Assembly (NCBI GenBank): GCA_016748015.1
Contig: JAAOMT010000590.1
Span: forward strand, 367,912-431,911
Source of the DNA: Geosiphon pyriformis
Lineage: Eukaryota; Glomeromycota; Glomeromycetes; Archaeosporales; Geosiphonaceae
DNA: 64,000 bases
Reading direction: 5' to 3'
In this document: positions 24,358-35,872 of the stretch, in pieces
How positions within the stretch are numbered: position 1 is the stretch's first letter
Layout of the letters: every line of letters begins with the position of its first letter
Translations under genes and position numbers: made by a program
The notes under the pieces: generated by a model
Databases searched by the model: none
What the model was told of the DNA's origin: nothing
What the model saw: the letters and a program-made list of their open reading frames with translations, nothing else

Positions 24358-25108
24358 TGTTACTTATAGAAAAAGCATACAAGAAAAATAGTAGAAAAAA
24401 ACAGATAGACCAATAGGAGAATAGTAGCTAACATGTGAGCATATTGCTTGAGAAATTATAATACATTGCTCAGAAATGTAAGCAATCTCATAGAACCCAA
24501 ATTATGTATATATAACAAGAGTATTAGAAGCAAAAAAGACAAAATTGATACCAAAATCTCCTGATCAAATCATTTTAGTTAGAATTATCAATATTAATAA
24601 ATAATTATTCATTATCTAAATCACTCTTTTCACTATTAACACTTTATGTTAATAGTATTTGATACTTGATTATACTGAAACAATAGCTTTTGATCATGAC
24701 TATTAATAAGATACTAACTCTTTTTTGTCTTGGCTTATTTCTTATTTCTTTTGTTTTGTTTTGTTTTGTTTTATTATTATTTACTAATTGATTGAAGATT
24801 AAATGTGCAGAGTTATTAATGTCAAAATGGCTGGTAAAAGACCCAGAAATAAGGGTAAGACACTTAAAAATTAAGAATAGCTTATTAGAAGAATTACCAA
24901 GTATTATACTAAGAAAAAAATTCAATAGAATTGCAATTCTGAGAAGTGATAGATAAAAACAACATTTGAATTTCTGTCTATTATACAAAAAACTTAACCA
25001 AAACTTTCAGATACCAAAACCTTTAGATATCAACATCTATATTAATTATTGAGCACCAAATTACAGGTTTGTTATTTGATTTAAGATCTCAAATAATTAC
25101 CTGTAACA
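24358..25108 (+). repeat. 5' LTR of element B
   Basis: Starts TGTTAC and ends GTAACA (25103-25108), perfect inverted hexamers. 751 bases. Matches 43264-44007 throughout, for example the block AATAGTAGAAAAAAACA and the block CCAATAGGAGAATAGTAGC. Confidence 0.9.
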
Positions 25109-25152
25109 TTTGGTGCTCTCTGTAAGATATAATTTTACAGAGAACTAGCACC
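25051..25152 (+). promoter_or_regulatory. Element B primer-binding leader and LTR complement
   Basis: Just after the LTR lies TTTGGTGCTC, then TCTCTGTAA...TTACAGAGA, a 9-base-pair hairpin. GAGCACCAAAT at 25051-25061 inside the LTR is complementary to ATTTGGTGCTC; beyond it TTACAG also pairs with CTGTAA after a one-base bulge. A TGG beginning two bases after an LTR is where a primer binds in LTR elements. The same arrangement exists in C and, decayed, in A. Either a tRNA primes here or the transcript folds back on itself. Confidence 0.55.
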
Positions 25153-26870
25153 AACAACAAACACTCAAAAGTAACAAAATCTGAAAGAAGAGAAATAAAC
25201 CATTTAGAATTCACCAAACTCTTATTTTAATACTACTGTTAACACTTGGGATTAACTAACAATCAACTATTAGTAAAATCAGTCTTCAACTTTTATGTTA
25301 ATAAAAGAATCAAATATTTCTTAAGAAAACTAGTAAATACAGAATCTGTAAGAGAAAATTTCTACAACAAATTAATTCAATATACCAGCTTACCATTAAA
25401 CTACAATTTCACACTAATCATTATTGAAATTAACAGAAAAATTAAAAATCACACCCAACAAACATTTTCTATTACTTATGCAGAAAAAAACAAAGAAAAA
25501 CTACAAACACCAGCAGGAATCCTAAAGCAAATACAATTACTTAGTTAGAAGAAACAGAAAGTTAATTTACCAGTTAATCTATCTTACTATTACACACCTG
25601 GAAGTATCATCAATATAACATTAACAAATATGTCCACAGCAAATGTGGCAATCTTATTAAACAAACTCTTATTCCAAAGTAAACAAAAAAAAGCAGAGTT
25701 ATTAGAAACCTATGGTGATTATTTTGAGAGATTTAAATCACAATTTCCAACACCATCAGAATTTTGATTACTACCATCTTAACCAAATTTTGGAACCACT
25801 AGTTCTTGGAAAGTAACATGATTAGAGAAAAAAAAAGATGACAATTAGGAATTCAATTATCAAAACCTAATCTCAGAAAACCTGGAAATTCAAACTCCAA
25901 TTGTTCCAACTCAGCATAATCAGTACAATCTGAACTTACTATTATTAATCAACCAAACTTACTTTTAGAAATTGTAATTAATTCACCACCAATTGTACCA
26001 ATTGTTACACAATTTCAGCTACAGCCATAATTTCAACAACAAAACCTACCACAACAACCAATCGCAGCACCAATAGTCTACACACTAATTACCAAACTAG
26101 AAAAATTTACTAACAAAGAGAATAATACACAAGTATAGTTAAATAATATGGAAAAAACAATTGCAGCCAATAGATGAAATGATGCCAGAGCACTACAAGC
26201 CATCCCATACTTTTTTCAAAATACTACTAACTTATGGTATTAAAGTTTGGCAAATAAACTCCAAGATTTCAATATGTTTAAACTTGAGTTCCTAAAATAT
26301 TTTAATAATAATAACAACATTAACTGCTTAGCCAATACTTTTATCATCATTAAACAAGAAGATACTAAAACTGTCACCACTTACCTGAGATGCTTCTACT
26401 GGACTTTGTGCCAAATTCAAGCAATTGACACAGTTTACTTTACAGAACTGCAAATTTTGAACCAGTTTATTTGTGGTCTGCACAGTAATATTTTATAATA
26501 TGTATATCTATTACATCCAGGCAATTTTTAAGCCACTGTTATACATGCCAGAAACTTTGAATTAGCTGAACTCAAAGCCAATCATGCCCAAGCCATAAAT
26601 CTAATGATAAACAGATCATCTAAATTGAATTCTAAATTGAAACAATTCAGTGATTTAATCAACCAAAAATTGGAAGAATATTTAGCTAACAATCAGACTA
26701 TCTATTAATCTCCACAATAATATAATAATCAAGGAAACTCAAATTGTTTCCAAAATCAGTCACATCTTTTATTGTCAACCAATCAACCATAACAGCCAGA
26801 AATACATATCTGCCACAATTGTGGTAAATAAGATTACATCAGAATTGATTGCTGTTATAATGATAATTTA
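25153..26870 (+). pseudogene. Element B Gag
   Basis: Fragments in order: N-terminal domain (25170-25548, with FNFYVNKRIKYFL), a Gln/Pro-rich linker, capsid-like domain (about 26080-26640, with FKLEFLKYFNNNNNI), and a zinc knuckle at 26811-26852 whose His is now Tyr and which has a stop in the middle. No ATG precedes the conserved Gag start. Dead copy. Confidence 0.75.
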
Positions 26871-27770
26871 TGATCAGAAAATTAATATTAAAATCCCAAT
26901 TGTTGGTTTTAAACTCCAAACTATTTCCCAAATTAAGATTCATATTAACTCTATTACTTACAAATAATGCAACAATTAATATATTTATCTTCAGTACAAT
27001 CACAAATAATCTATCAACTGCAACCAATTCAAACACTACCATCAAATTTAGCTCAAATATCACCCAAAACTCAAAAGCTGAGAATTACACACACTCAACA
27101 AAACTAGAGATTAGTAATAGTAATACACTAATCAATCTCCAGTTTATTAAGTCAACTATCAGAATTTCACTAGCAGAGTTTGGGAACTGAGTACAATCAA
27201 AACCCAAATTCCCAAAACTATTTAAGTCTCTTAGTTACTCCAGAAGAGGCCAAACTCAGCAACCAGAAACCCAATCAAATCTAACTACTCACCAACAACA
27301 TACTTTCAACAACTATTACTAATGATGAATCACTAGCCACAATATTTCCCTTTAAGCTAGAAGAGCCAACAACAACATTTTTATTTAGTGGAGCTGCCCT
27401 TGATACTAAACTTATTACCACAATGTACACTAATGTCAAAGTCAATGGTTAGTCTATCAAACTGATTCTAGACAGTAAATTAGCTGGCAGTATTATTACA
27501 TAACAACTTATGAACCAATTAGGTTACTGAGTTAATTATGCTGTCAGCACCAGAATTATCACTGCTGATAAAGTAACAAAAATGCCTATTGGTAAGATTG
27601 ATGACTTTTTATTTGAAGTCAATGGCATTATTATGTTTATAAAGATTCTTGTCATAGAAATCACACAGTATCAAGTCCTCATTGGTAATAACTGGCTAAT
27701 TAGAACCAATGTTATGCTTGACTGAACCACTTAAGAATTGCAACTCAGCCAAAATAGTTAGTACACTCAA
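26871..27770 (+). pseudogene. Element B linker and aspartic protease
   Basis: A Thr/Asn/Ser-rich linker (26870-27190) is followed by a retropepsin remnant at 27360-27770. The motif LILDSGS of C is here LILDSK, so the catalytic Gly is lost. The later ALVGNDWL block is YQVLIGNNWL here. Broken by stops. Confidence 0.65.
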
Positions 27771-28931
27771 GTACCAACTACTTGCAGTTATTTCAAACCT
27801 AACACCACACCAGCACTACTTATAGAATTTGAGGAAGAAGAAAAGAAACCTACCTGGAAAGCCTATTAAGTCTTGTGGGCCAACACTAATCACAACAAAT
27901 TATTATCAATCTTCTCTTGAGACAATAAAAAAAAAGGAAAAGAAGAAAACAAGCCACAAAAAAACACCACCATCAGCAAAACTACTAGTAATTGGGAAAG
28001 ATCCTATTTAATTGACATCAGACCAGAGCCACCATATATTTTACTTAAGTACAAAGACTACAAAAAAAAGCTGTTCTCCATAAGAGCCTAAATTATGTTT
28101 AACAAAGATTATTGAACATACATATACTATTACTACAAGCCATGCTACCATGAATGCTATGGCTACCCAAAAAAACAGAAAAAGTGGGACAATAAACTAT
28201 GTCTTACTTGTGAGAAAACTCTACTCGATGAAAGAATGTGGAATGACATTTCTGGTCAAGGAGAAATGTGTGAGGCTTTGTATTAATACACAATTTTCAT
28301 AAGTAACTAAGTGAGTTATGAAATGTCTTTCAATGTTACATGGAACTAAGCTTTGTTATGCTTAGATAGTTATTCACACAATGAAGACAAGATTTGGAGA
28401 ATAGCAAAAGCCAAGATCAAAAATACTTTGTTCAATGAGATTCTGAAAATAAAAAACAATCCACTAAAACTAGTTGACATTATTTTTATTCTCAATTTTG
28501 ATGTATTTTTTGATATCAAAGCTGGTCCAAAAGAATTCTATGAGCACTACTAAAATTTAGTGCCAATCAGACAGGAACAAAAGCAATATTTACAATTAAA
28601 CACTTGACTTTGTGATAACTGTTTAATATTATGTGATTTTCAGTATTGTAATAATTGTGATCTTATTTATAATCTACTATCATGCATGATCTACATGATC
28701 TCAAAAAAAAAAGAACCAATCAGCAGCTGTGTCTTGAAATCAAAATTAAAATTCAATTCTAATTTAAACTTCAACAATAATGACAATAATAATAGTTCTA
28801 GCTCTATTTAATATGACAATAATAACAATAAAGATTCAAACTTTAATTCAAACTCAGAACAATATATTACACTCTCTGATCTTTTAAAGAAGCAATAACT
28901 TAAATAGCTCAATGATAATAATAAAAATATT
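27771..28931 (+). pseudogene. Element B cysteine-rich region
   Basis: Matches 34900-35854 of C: KPTWKAY-like start, cysteine pairs including CLTCEKTLLDERMWND (about 28200-28250), then the acidic segment with NEDKIWRIAKAKIKNTLF (28353-28553) and CDNC-like ribbon (about 28610-28660). Function unknown. Confidence 0.6.
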
Positions 28932-29396
28932 ATGTTAGAATGTGTACATAATACTAATACAGGATTTGATTTAAGATATCCAGAAAAAGTTGTTATCAAA
29001 TTAGAACCATATATGTGCATCTGTATTAATCTGAAAATAGCACTGAAAATCCTAGCAACAACAATAGTTCAACTAGCATCTAGAAGTAGTTTAGCAAAAA
29101 AAAAGATTAATATAAGAGAAAAAATAATTGATGCAGAATATGTAGAAAATATCATTACAATACTACAAAACAATTCAGAAAAAGCTTATATTATTAAACT
29201 TAACAAAAAAATAGCACAGGCAATATTCCTACTTTTGGTTAAAATAGCTCAGCTAATATCAATAGAAAATAGAGAAAAATTAAGAATGACAGCAAAAAAA
29301 ATAAGTGAATTCAGATCCATAAGTAGAATAGATATACCAGTTAATATGGCAAAAGAAGAAGTTATTGACAAAAAAAAAATTATCTCCATCCATTAA
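28932..29396 (+). pseudogene. Element B dUTPase domain, split by element C
   Basis: An open frame of 154 codons with recognisable dUTPase motifs: TGFDLRYP (motif 1), ASRSSLAKK (2), KIIDAEYVEN (3), VKIAQLISI (4) and a degenerate SEFRSISRID (5). dUTPase hydrolyses dUTP to dUMP and so limits uracil in cDNA. The frame passes a stop and runs to 29423, then resumes at 39436 after element C, with DQ before and YLIVIEKK after. Surprisingly open for a copy of this age. Confidence 0.75.
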
Positions 29397-29423
29397 TTAA
29401 TTTTTATTTCATTATATGACCAG

Positions 29424-30255
29424 TGTTACAGGTGACTATTTCTGCTGTTAAATTAAATAACAAATTCATAACTTGGTGCTTAAAAACTACTTCTGTTGAT
29501 GATGTTCTGCAAGTGTTGTATCTGAAGGTTTTGATGGAGTCCTTTGTATAATGGACAGAGATTCAATAGTGTCAATAGTAGATGTATCTTTCCAAAAGTT
29601 TTCTCAATTTTTTTCTTAGCATGGTGGCCAGATTTAGTCTGGCAGTCATGCCTTTCTAGTAAGCTATCCGATAATATATAAAATTCTATCCTTATTTCTG
29701 GGTCTTTTACCAGGCTATCCTTGACATTAATAACTCAGTGCTTAATCCTTTAATCAATTAGTATACAACAACAAAATCAAAGAAAAAAAATAAAATAAAG
29801 AAAATAAAAATAAAGAAAATAGAGAAAATAAGCCAAGGCAATTTGATACATTAGTATTCCATTAATAGTCATGATCAAGAGTTATTGTTCCAGCGTAGTT
29901 AAGTATCAATTACTATCAACACTTCATGTTGATAGTAGAGAGTGAGTTGAGATATGAAATAATTATTTATTTGATGATTTTGTCTCTAGGCTAAGGATTC
30001 TGTGGTATCAATTCTGTCTTTTCTGTTTTTATCACTACTGCTATATATACAGATTTGAGATTCCCCAATTCCTCAATTCTTCATGACGGGAATCCTGAAA
30101 TTCCTGGAATCCTGCGATTTCTCATTGGGAAATCCTGAAATTCCTAGAATCTTGCAATTCCTGAGAGAAATCCTGAAATTCCACATTTACTATGCCTACT
30201 TCTGATTGGCTAATAATTATACTAATATATTTCCTATATTTTTATGAGTAACATT
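29424..30255 (-). repeat. 3' LTR of element C
   Basis: 832 bases. Plus strand starts TGTTACAGG and ends GAGTAACA. Differs from the 5' LTR by scattered substitutions and by extra units of the GGAATTCC-type array at 30057-30184. Confidence 0.95.
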
Positions 30256-30270
30256 ATTCTCTCCTTTTAA
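30256..30270 (-). promoter_or_regulatory. Polypurine tract of element C
   Basis: On the minus strand TTAAAAGGAGAGAATAA directly precedes the 3' LTR, the place and composition of a plus-strand primer. Element B has TAAAAGAAAGAAATAA at the same place (43247-43263). Confidence 0.7.
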
Positions 30271-31528
30271 TATTGAGCTCTGTCAAAATCCAACTTGTTT
30301 AATTCCTCCTCTTGAAGTATTTCCTGGATTTCGTTTTCAAGAATTACTTGTGTTATTTGGGTCTGTAATTCTTCAAATTGAGCATTGGTGATCTTTCTTA
30401 ATTGATTACTGGTAACCATATCTATTGCTTTGTTGAGTAATATTTTTGGTCTATCTTGAAATACTATGTGTATTTGGTATATGGCTCGGGCCTGTGTAGA
30501 TAAGTTGTTCTTTCTCACAAAATGTTCTAATTGTTGTAGTATTCTTTTGTCGAATAATCATTTTGTTTTATTCATATATAGATTCTGGATATTTACATGT
30601 TGTCCCAAATAAAAATAACAGTAATTTCATGGGAATTGTTGTATCCACCAATTCCAAGTTTCTTTAGTCAACTCTTGATATAGTAACTCTTTTGTCAACT
30701 CTTTTATTGCTAATTTTACTTTCACAATGATTTTGTCCACCGTATTTTCAGTTTTCTTCTGTGTTCTGAGTTGTAATGTCTTTTGAGTATTTTGATATCA
30801 AATGGTTTGTTGATTGATTGTAATCTCCATTTCCTGGTGTTGGATCAATTGAAAAAGTTGTTGTGCTAGTGAGTAAATGTTGTCTGTAATTTCCATTTTT
30901 CTGATATTTTCTGTTGTGTCGACCATGTTCTTATATATTCTTTTGTCAATCAATTGGATGTGTTGTTGTCAATAATAATGATTGGTTCCAGATCTCGTGG
31001 AATCTCATCTGGTTGGACTAGTATTCTTTGTACTCCTAATTGTGGAATATTACTGGTAGATAATAATGCTATATGGTGGTATGGTTTCAGTCGATCTCTA
31101 TGTGCTGCTTTGGTCAAGATTTTGTTATTCAATCTTAATTTGTAAGCTCTGTTTCTTAGAATTTCTTCTATGTGAAATGGTCCGTCTCATTTGGGGTCAA
31201 ATTTTCCACTCCATTGTTTTTCCGCTTTGGTACGATGTAGTAGTACTTTGTTTCCAATCCTGAATTCAACTGGTTTATCTGGTAGTTAATTATCATGTCT
31301 TTCTTTTTGTTTCTTTTGTGACTTTTGTATGTTATCAGCTGCTCTTCGTCATTTGTTTTCTAATGTTTCCATTAAGTTATATGTTCTTCTCAACAATGTA
31401 TTTTTGAAATTTTCTTCTGTTATTGGTTCGGTTGGGTATGTGCTGACTTCTATTTTCACTGGTAGTGTTGCTGTTTTACCATATACTAATTCAAATGGTG
31501 TTACTTGTGTAGTATTTTGCTTCATTGT
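30267..31528 (-). pseudogene. Element C integrase C-terminus and Pol tail
   Basis: Continuation of integrase: fragments matching VEFRIGNKVLLHRTKAEKQW and KILTKAAHRDRLKPYH, the small beta-barrel that ends gypsy integrases. A further 60-residue stretch (30950-31132) and a final 83-residue block (30267-30518, helical, Glu/Gln-rich, ending DFDRAQY) follow. I recognise no chromodomain. The function of the last block is unknown. Confidence 0.65.
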
Positions 31529-32332
31529 TCAATAAGCAAATAGTACTGATGGTATCAACAAATCCCAATCATTCTGGTTTTCTTGGCTGAGTTTAGCTAT
31601 TGCTTTATACAATGTTCTGTTAAATCTTTCGACTAATCTATTGGTTTGTGGATGGTATGATGATGATAGTGGTCTCTTAATTCCGAATCTTTGGCTCAAT
31701 TCTGTTAATGTTTTATTCACAAAATGAGTTTCTTGGTCTGATAATAATTCTTTTGGACATCCATGTCAACAGATCAAATCCTAATGAATAAATTCGGCAA
31801 CGGATTTTGCATCCGCTCTTTGAATTGCTTTCACCTCTGGCCATTTAGTAAGATAGTCTATGGCTACTGCTATGTACCTGTTTCTTCTGCTGGTAATTGT
31901 TAATGGTCTGACTAGATCAATTCCAACATGGTCAAATGGTTGTCCTACTTTGATTGGTCTTAATGGTTTACTGGGTTTTGTACCTCCTCTTCGCTGACAA
32001 GCATCACAATTTTGAACATATTGGATGATGTCTGAATACATTGATGGCCAATAGTATCTTTTTCTGGTTCTTTTTATGGTTGCTTCTTTATGAAAATGTT
32101 CTGTTGTTGGATTTGAGTGCATGTTGAATAATATTGTCTCTTTTTCTGGCTCTGTAATTACTCTAATTGGTTGATCTGGATCTTTTCTATTTTTCTGATA
32201 AAGTATATTTTGGTGAGTAATAAAATATTTTGATTGTTGTTTGATACTCTTTCGTTCCATTTGAGATAAATTCTCCTTGAACTGTTGAGTGTTTATATAA
32301 TGTTGAAGTTGTTGATATTTTTGTATGTTCAT
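31529..32332 (-). pseudogene. Element C integrase zinc-binding and catalytic core
   Basis: Inserts cDNA into the genome. Visible: the H2C2 zinc-binding region (HSNPTTEHFHKEA ... NCDACQRR), then the core with first Asp in HVGIDLVRPL, second Asp in LLSDQETHF, and Glu in QTNRLVERFNRTLYKA. All three catalytic residues remain. Stops between 31720 and 31781 replace a Gln (CAA or CAG to TAG) and a Trp (TGG to TGA). Confidence 0.85.
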
Positions 32333-32927
32333 CTTTTGTTATATTTTTTGTTGGTATTGTTCTGGTTTGTTATATTTTTGTGTTAAAATGTTCTTAGATT
32401 TGTCTTATTCACGACAAACCATTAGCATTTCCATTGTCCTTTCTTTTCTTATAGTGTATTATATAAGTATATCATAATAGTGCTATTTTCCATCTGGATT
32501 GGCAGCCATTATCAAATTCTTGCTTTTGAAGTGATGTTAACCCTTTATGATCCGTGTATATATCAAACTTTTGGCTCAAGTATTCATTCCACTTCATAAC
32601 TGCCCAATATATTGTTAAATGTTCTAATTTGGGTGTTTCATAGTTTTTTTCGGCTGGTGTTAGACCTCAACTGGCATATGCTACTGAATGTTCTCTGCCA
32701 TTTGGTCCCTTCTAAGATAGTACTGCTCCCAATGCTTGGCTGGATGCATCAATGGTAATGATAAATGGTTTGTTGTGATCTGGGTAGATCAGTACTGAAG
32801 CTTGAATGAGCTTTCTTTTCAGAATATCAAAAGCTTCTTGTTGACTTTCTGTCCATTTATATTTGGTATTCTTGGTTTGCAAATTATTGAGTGGTTAAGT
32901 TATCTTTGAAAAGTTCTTTATAAAGCG
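32333..32927 (-). pseudogene. Element C RNase H domain
   Basis: Fragments ITIDASSQALGAVLS (containing the first catalytic Asp), REHSVAYAS, LTPAEKNYETPKLEHL (containing a catalytic Glu) and FDIYTDHKGLTSL (a later Asp) in the order usual for gypsy RNase H. Broken by stops. Confidence 0.75.
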
Positions 32928-33542
32928 TCAATAGTAGCTTGTGAATCCCAAGAATGACTTCAATTCAGTCACATTGGTTGGTACTGGAAAGTTCTTTACT
33001 ATCTCTATTTTCTCTGGATCCGTTTTAATGCCGTCTTTGCTGACTATGTGTCTCAAGAATTTTAGTTCTGTCTTGCCAAAGAAGCACTTTGTTGCATTTA
33101 ACTTTAGTCCTGCTTTTCTCAGTTTTTTGAACACTTGTTGAAGATGATGATGATGATCATCAAATGTTTTTGAGAATACGTTGGTGTCATCCAAGTATAC
33201 AACTACTGATTTCCACAATAAGCCAGTATAGATGATTTCTATTAGCCATTGGAAAGTGGCTGGTGCGTTGGTTAAACTGAATAGCATTACTTCAAATTCA
33301 AAATTCCCTTCTCTCGTGGTGAATGCCATCTTCTCTTTGTCGGCTGGATCCATGGCTACTTGCCAGTAACCACTGTCCAAGTCTAATGTTGAGAACCATT
33401 TGTTTCTGCCAAAAGCATCGAATAGTTCTTGTATCCATGGAGTTAGATAGCTGTCTCTATGAGTTACACTATTTAGTTTTCTGTAGTCCACACAAAATTG
33501 GATCTTTCCATTCTTCTTTTGGACAAGTACTACTGGTGACAA
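32928..33542 (-). pseudogene. Element C reverse transcriptase
   Basis: 204 open codons with SPVVLVQKKNGKIQFCVDY, LDLDSGYWQVAM (catalytic Asp), FSLTNAPATFQ and YLDD at 33186-33197 (the YxDD pair). A TAG at 33543-33545 replaces the Trp of SPW that precedes it in the family, a G-to-A change. It belongs to the Ty3/gypsy type by motif and by integrase position after RNase H. Confidence 0.9.
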
Positions 33543-33545
33543 CTA

Positions 33546-34180
33546 TGGGCTCATTGATGGCTGAATTAACCCATTGTCAAGCATTCAGTTGATCTCTTGA
33601 TGGATGATTTCATGGCTGACTGGTAGTATTCTGTATGCTCGCTGTTTGATGGGCATTGCATCTTTAGTATTGATCTGATGCTGGATAATATCAGTTTGGC
33701 CAAACTCATTTTCGCTGGCAAAGATGTCATTGAACTGGTTAAGCAACATTTTGAGTTGCATACATTGGAATGAATCTAAGTTTTCCATGTTTATTTGTTC
33801 CAATTGTTCTGGTTGGAGCAAATAACATTCACTTCGTCTGTATATTGTTTGTGATGTGATATCAACATATCCACAAAGTTGTGGAAAGTCTGGAATGGGA
33901 TTTGGTGGTTGATCCTCCATTTCAGTGTTTAAGTATCCAATAATAGTTCCGGCTGGTATTTCTATGACATTTCCTGTATTGTTGTAAATGGGAATTTTGA
34001 TATGGCTGTAATCTTTGGCTGGTATGTGGAGATTAATGAGTCCAACTTCTCCTAATTCACAAAGACTGGCTTCTGCTTCAAAAATTTGTGCTTGGTCTTT
34101 TCCCTTTCTTTCTATTGCTAGCATGTACTGGTTATATGGTGAAATGGAAATAGCTTGACCAGTTGAGATAATTTTTCCTT
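33546..34180 (-). pseudogene. Element C region between dUTPase and RT
   Basis: Beta-rich segment (IYNNTGNVIEIPAGTIIGYL) followed by the conserved lead-in to RT (FNDIFASENEFGQTDIIQH, PIKQRAYRILPVSHEII). Open together with the dUTPase end as one 251-codon frame (33585-34340). Confidence 0.75.
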
Positions 34181-34872
34181 GGCCAACAATTTCTTCTTCC
34201 GCCATATTAACTAGTACATCTATTCTACCCGTTAATCTGAATCCCTGTATTCCTCTCGCTATTATTCCTAATTCCTCTCTCTTTCCCACTGATATTAACT
34301 GAGCTATTCTAACCAGAGGCAGGAATATTGCCCTTTTCATTGGGCTCTATTATATAGGTCTTTTCTGAGTCATTTTGTAGCATAGCAATGATATTTCTCA
34401 CATATCTCACATCAATTATTCCTCCTTTTATATTAATCCCTCTTTTTGTTAAACTACTCCTGGATGCTAATTGAACCATTGTTGTTGCTAGAATTTCTAG
34501 TGCTACTTTCAGATCAATGCAGGTGCATGAATGTGGTTCCAATTTGATGATTTCTGTTCCCGGATATCTCAGATCAAATCCTGCATCAGTATTGTGTGCG
34601 CATTCTGACATAATACCTTCATTATTATTGCTGAACCATTTCAGTTCTTGTTCCTTGGTGAGGTCAGGAAGCGTGATATATTGTTCATAGCTTGAGTCGG
34701 AGTTTGAATCTGAGTTAATATTGTTGTCATTGTCATTGCCATTTTGAACGAAGCTGGAACCATTATTCTCGTCATCGTCATTGTTAGGGTTTGAATCAGA
34801 ATTGAGTGGCGATTCCGACTTCAATGCGCAGCTGCTGATTGGTTTTTCCTCTTCGGGGATTGTGTAGATCAT
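34181..34872 (-). pseudogene. Element C dUTPase domain
   Basis: Motifs in order: DAGFDLRYPG (1), ASRSSLTKRG (2), GIIDVRYVRN (3, Asp and Tyr kept), LVRIAQLI (4), RGIQGFRLTGR (5, Gly-rich loop partly lost). A frameshift near 34320-34340 separates motif 3 from motif 4. An acidic Asn/Asp/Ser-rich stretch precedes the domain (34700-34850). Within the polyprotein it lies between protease and RT. Confidence 0.8.
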
Positions 34873-34899
34873 GCGTGGTGGTGGATTGTAAATGAGGTC

Positions 34900-35854
34900 A
34901 CAATTGTCACAATATTCAAAGTCACTGGGAATTAAACAATGGTGACATCATTTGTGTTAGCTGTTGTTTTTGTTTCTTTCTAGTGGGTGCCAAGTTTTGG
35001 TAGTGTTCATAGAACTCTTCTGGTTCCAGAAAATTTATGACTGGTTCTGCGTCCCAGTCAAGCTCGATGGGTTCTGGTGGGTTGTTTTTAATTGTTCTGA
35101 TTTCTTTTGGCAACATGCCTTCAATTTTGGTGGTTGCCATCTGCCATAATTCATTGTCATTATGTGGACAACTGTCCAATTGCTATACAGCTCTTCTTTA
35201 GGTGGCTTCTATGGATGTTCCCTTCTTGACCCTGTTGCTGATGAGGATTATGTATTGGCAGAACACATTGCACGTTTCTCCTCTCCCTGGAATGTTGTTC
35301 CACATTCCTTCATCTAGCAGAGTCTTTTCACAAGCGAGACAAGGTTGGATATCCCATTTCCCTTGTCTTTTTGGTTGTCCAAAATGTTCGAGTAAGCATG
35401 GATAACAGTAAAACTTTGTTGCAGTGTGGTATTCCTTATTGTCACCACAGCATGCATCCATTGATGACAGTTTCTTACCACAATCGATGCACACAAGTCT
35501 TGGCCATCGATAATTGGATTGTTGTGGAGTGTGGTGGGTGTAGGAATTATAAATGGTGGTGGTTGGTGGTGTTTCTTCTTTTTTTTTTTTTCCTTTTCCC
35601 TTATTTTTATTCCATTCCCAACTGGAGGCTTCTTCTTGTTCATTGTCAGTCCAAGTCAGATCATCAGTTTCCCAGGTAAGTTCATTTGTCTGCTTTTCTT
35701 TCCCATTGTTGTTCCAAGAGAGTATTGGTGGCAGCTTGTTGTGTTCTTTGTCAGCCCACAACACTTGGTAGGCTTCCCAGGTTGGTTTTGGTTTTTTTTC
35801 CTCGAAGTTGATTAGTGATGCCGTGGTGTTGGTAGCCTTGAAGTGGCCACACAT
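34900..35854 (-). pseudogene. Element C cysteine-rich (zinc-ribbon-like) domain
   Basis: 35198-35854 begins with an acidic Trp-rich stretch (LTWETDDLTWTDNEQ), a Lys/Gly-rich linker, then cysteine pairs CIDCGKK, CC, FYCYPCLLEHF, CLACEKTLLDEGMW and ETC. 34922-35179 is an acidic helical stretch, and around 34890-34960 a last ribbon reads CHHCLIPSDFEYCDNC. Pairs of C-x2-C suggest two or three zinc sites. I know no named family, and the position between protease and dUTPase is unusual. A and B carry the same domain. Confidence 0.7.
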
Positions 35855-35872
35855 TGCTGGTACTCATGTGTA

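Noticed and set aside
30267-31132. Chromodomain or env-like gene at the end of element C
   Set aside because: The remaining tail blocks show neither chromodomain aromatic residues nor a signal peptide and membrane anchor.
35371-35815. Several overlapping plus-strand frames with hydrophobic runs
   Set aside because: They are antisense to the Lys-rich linker and cysteine-rich domain of element C.
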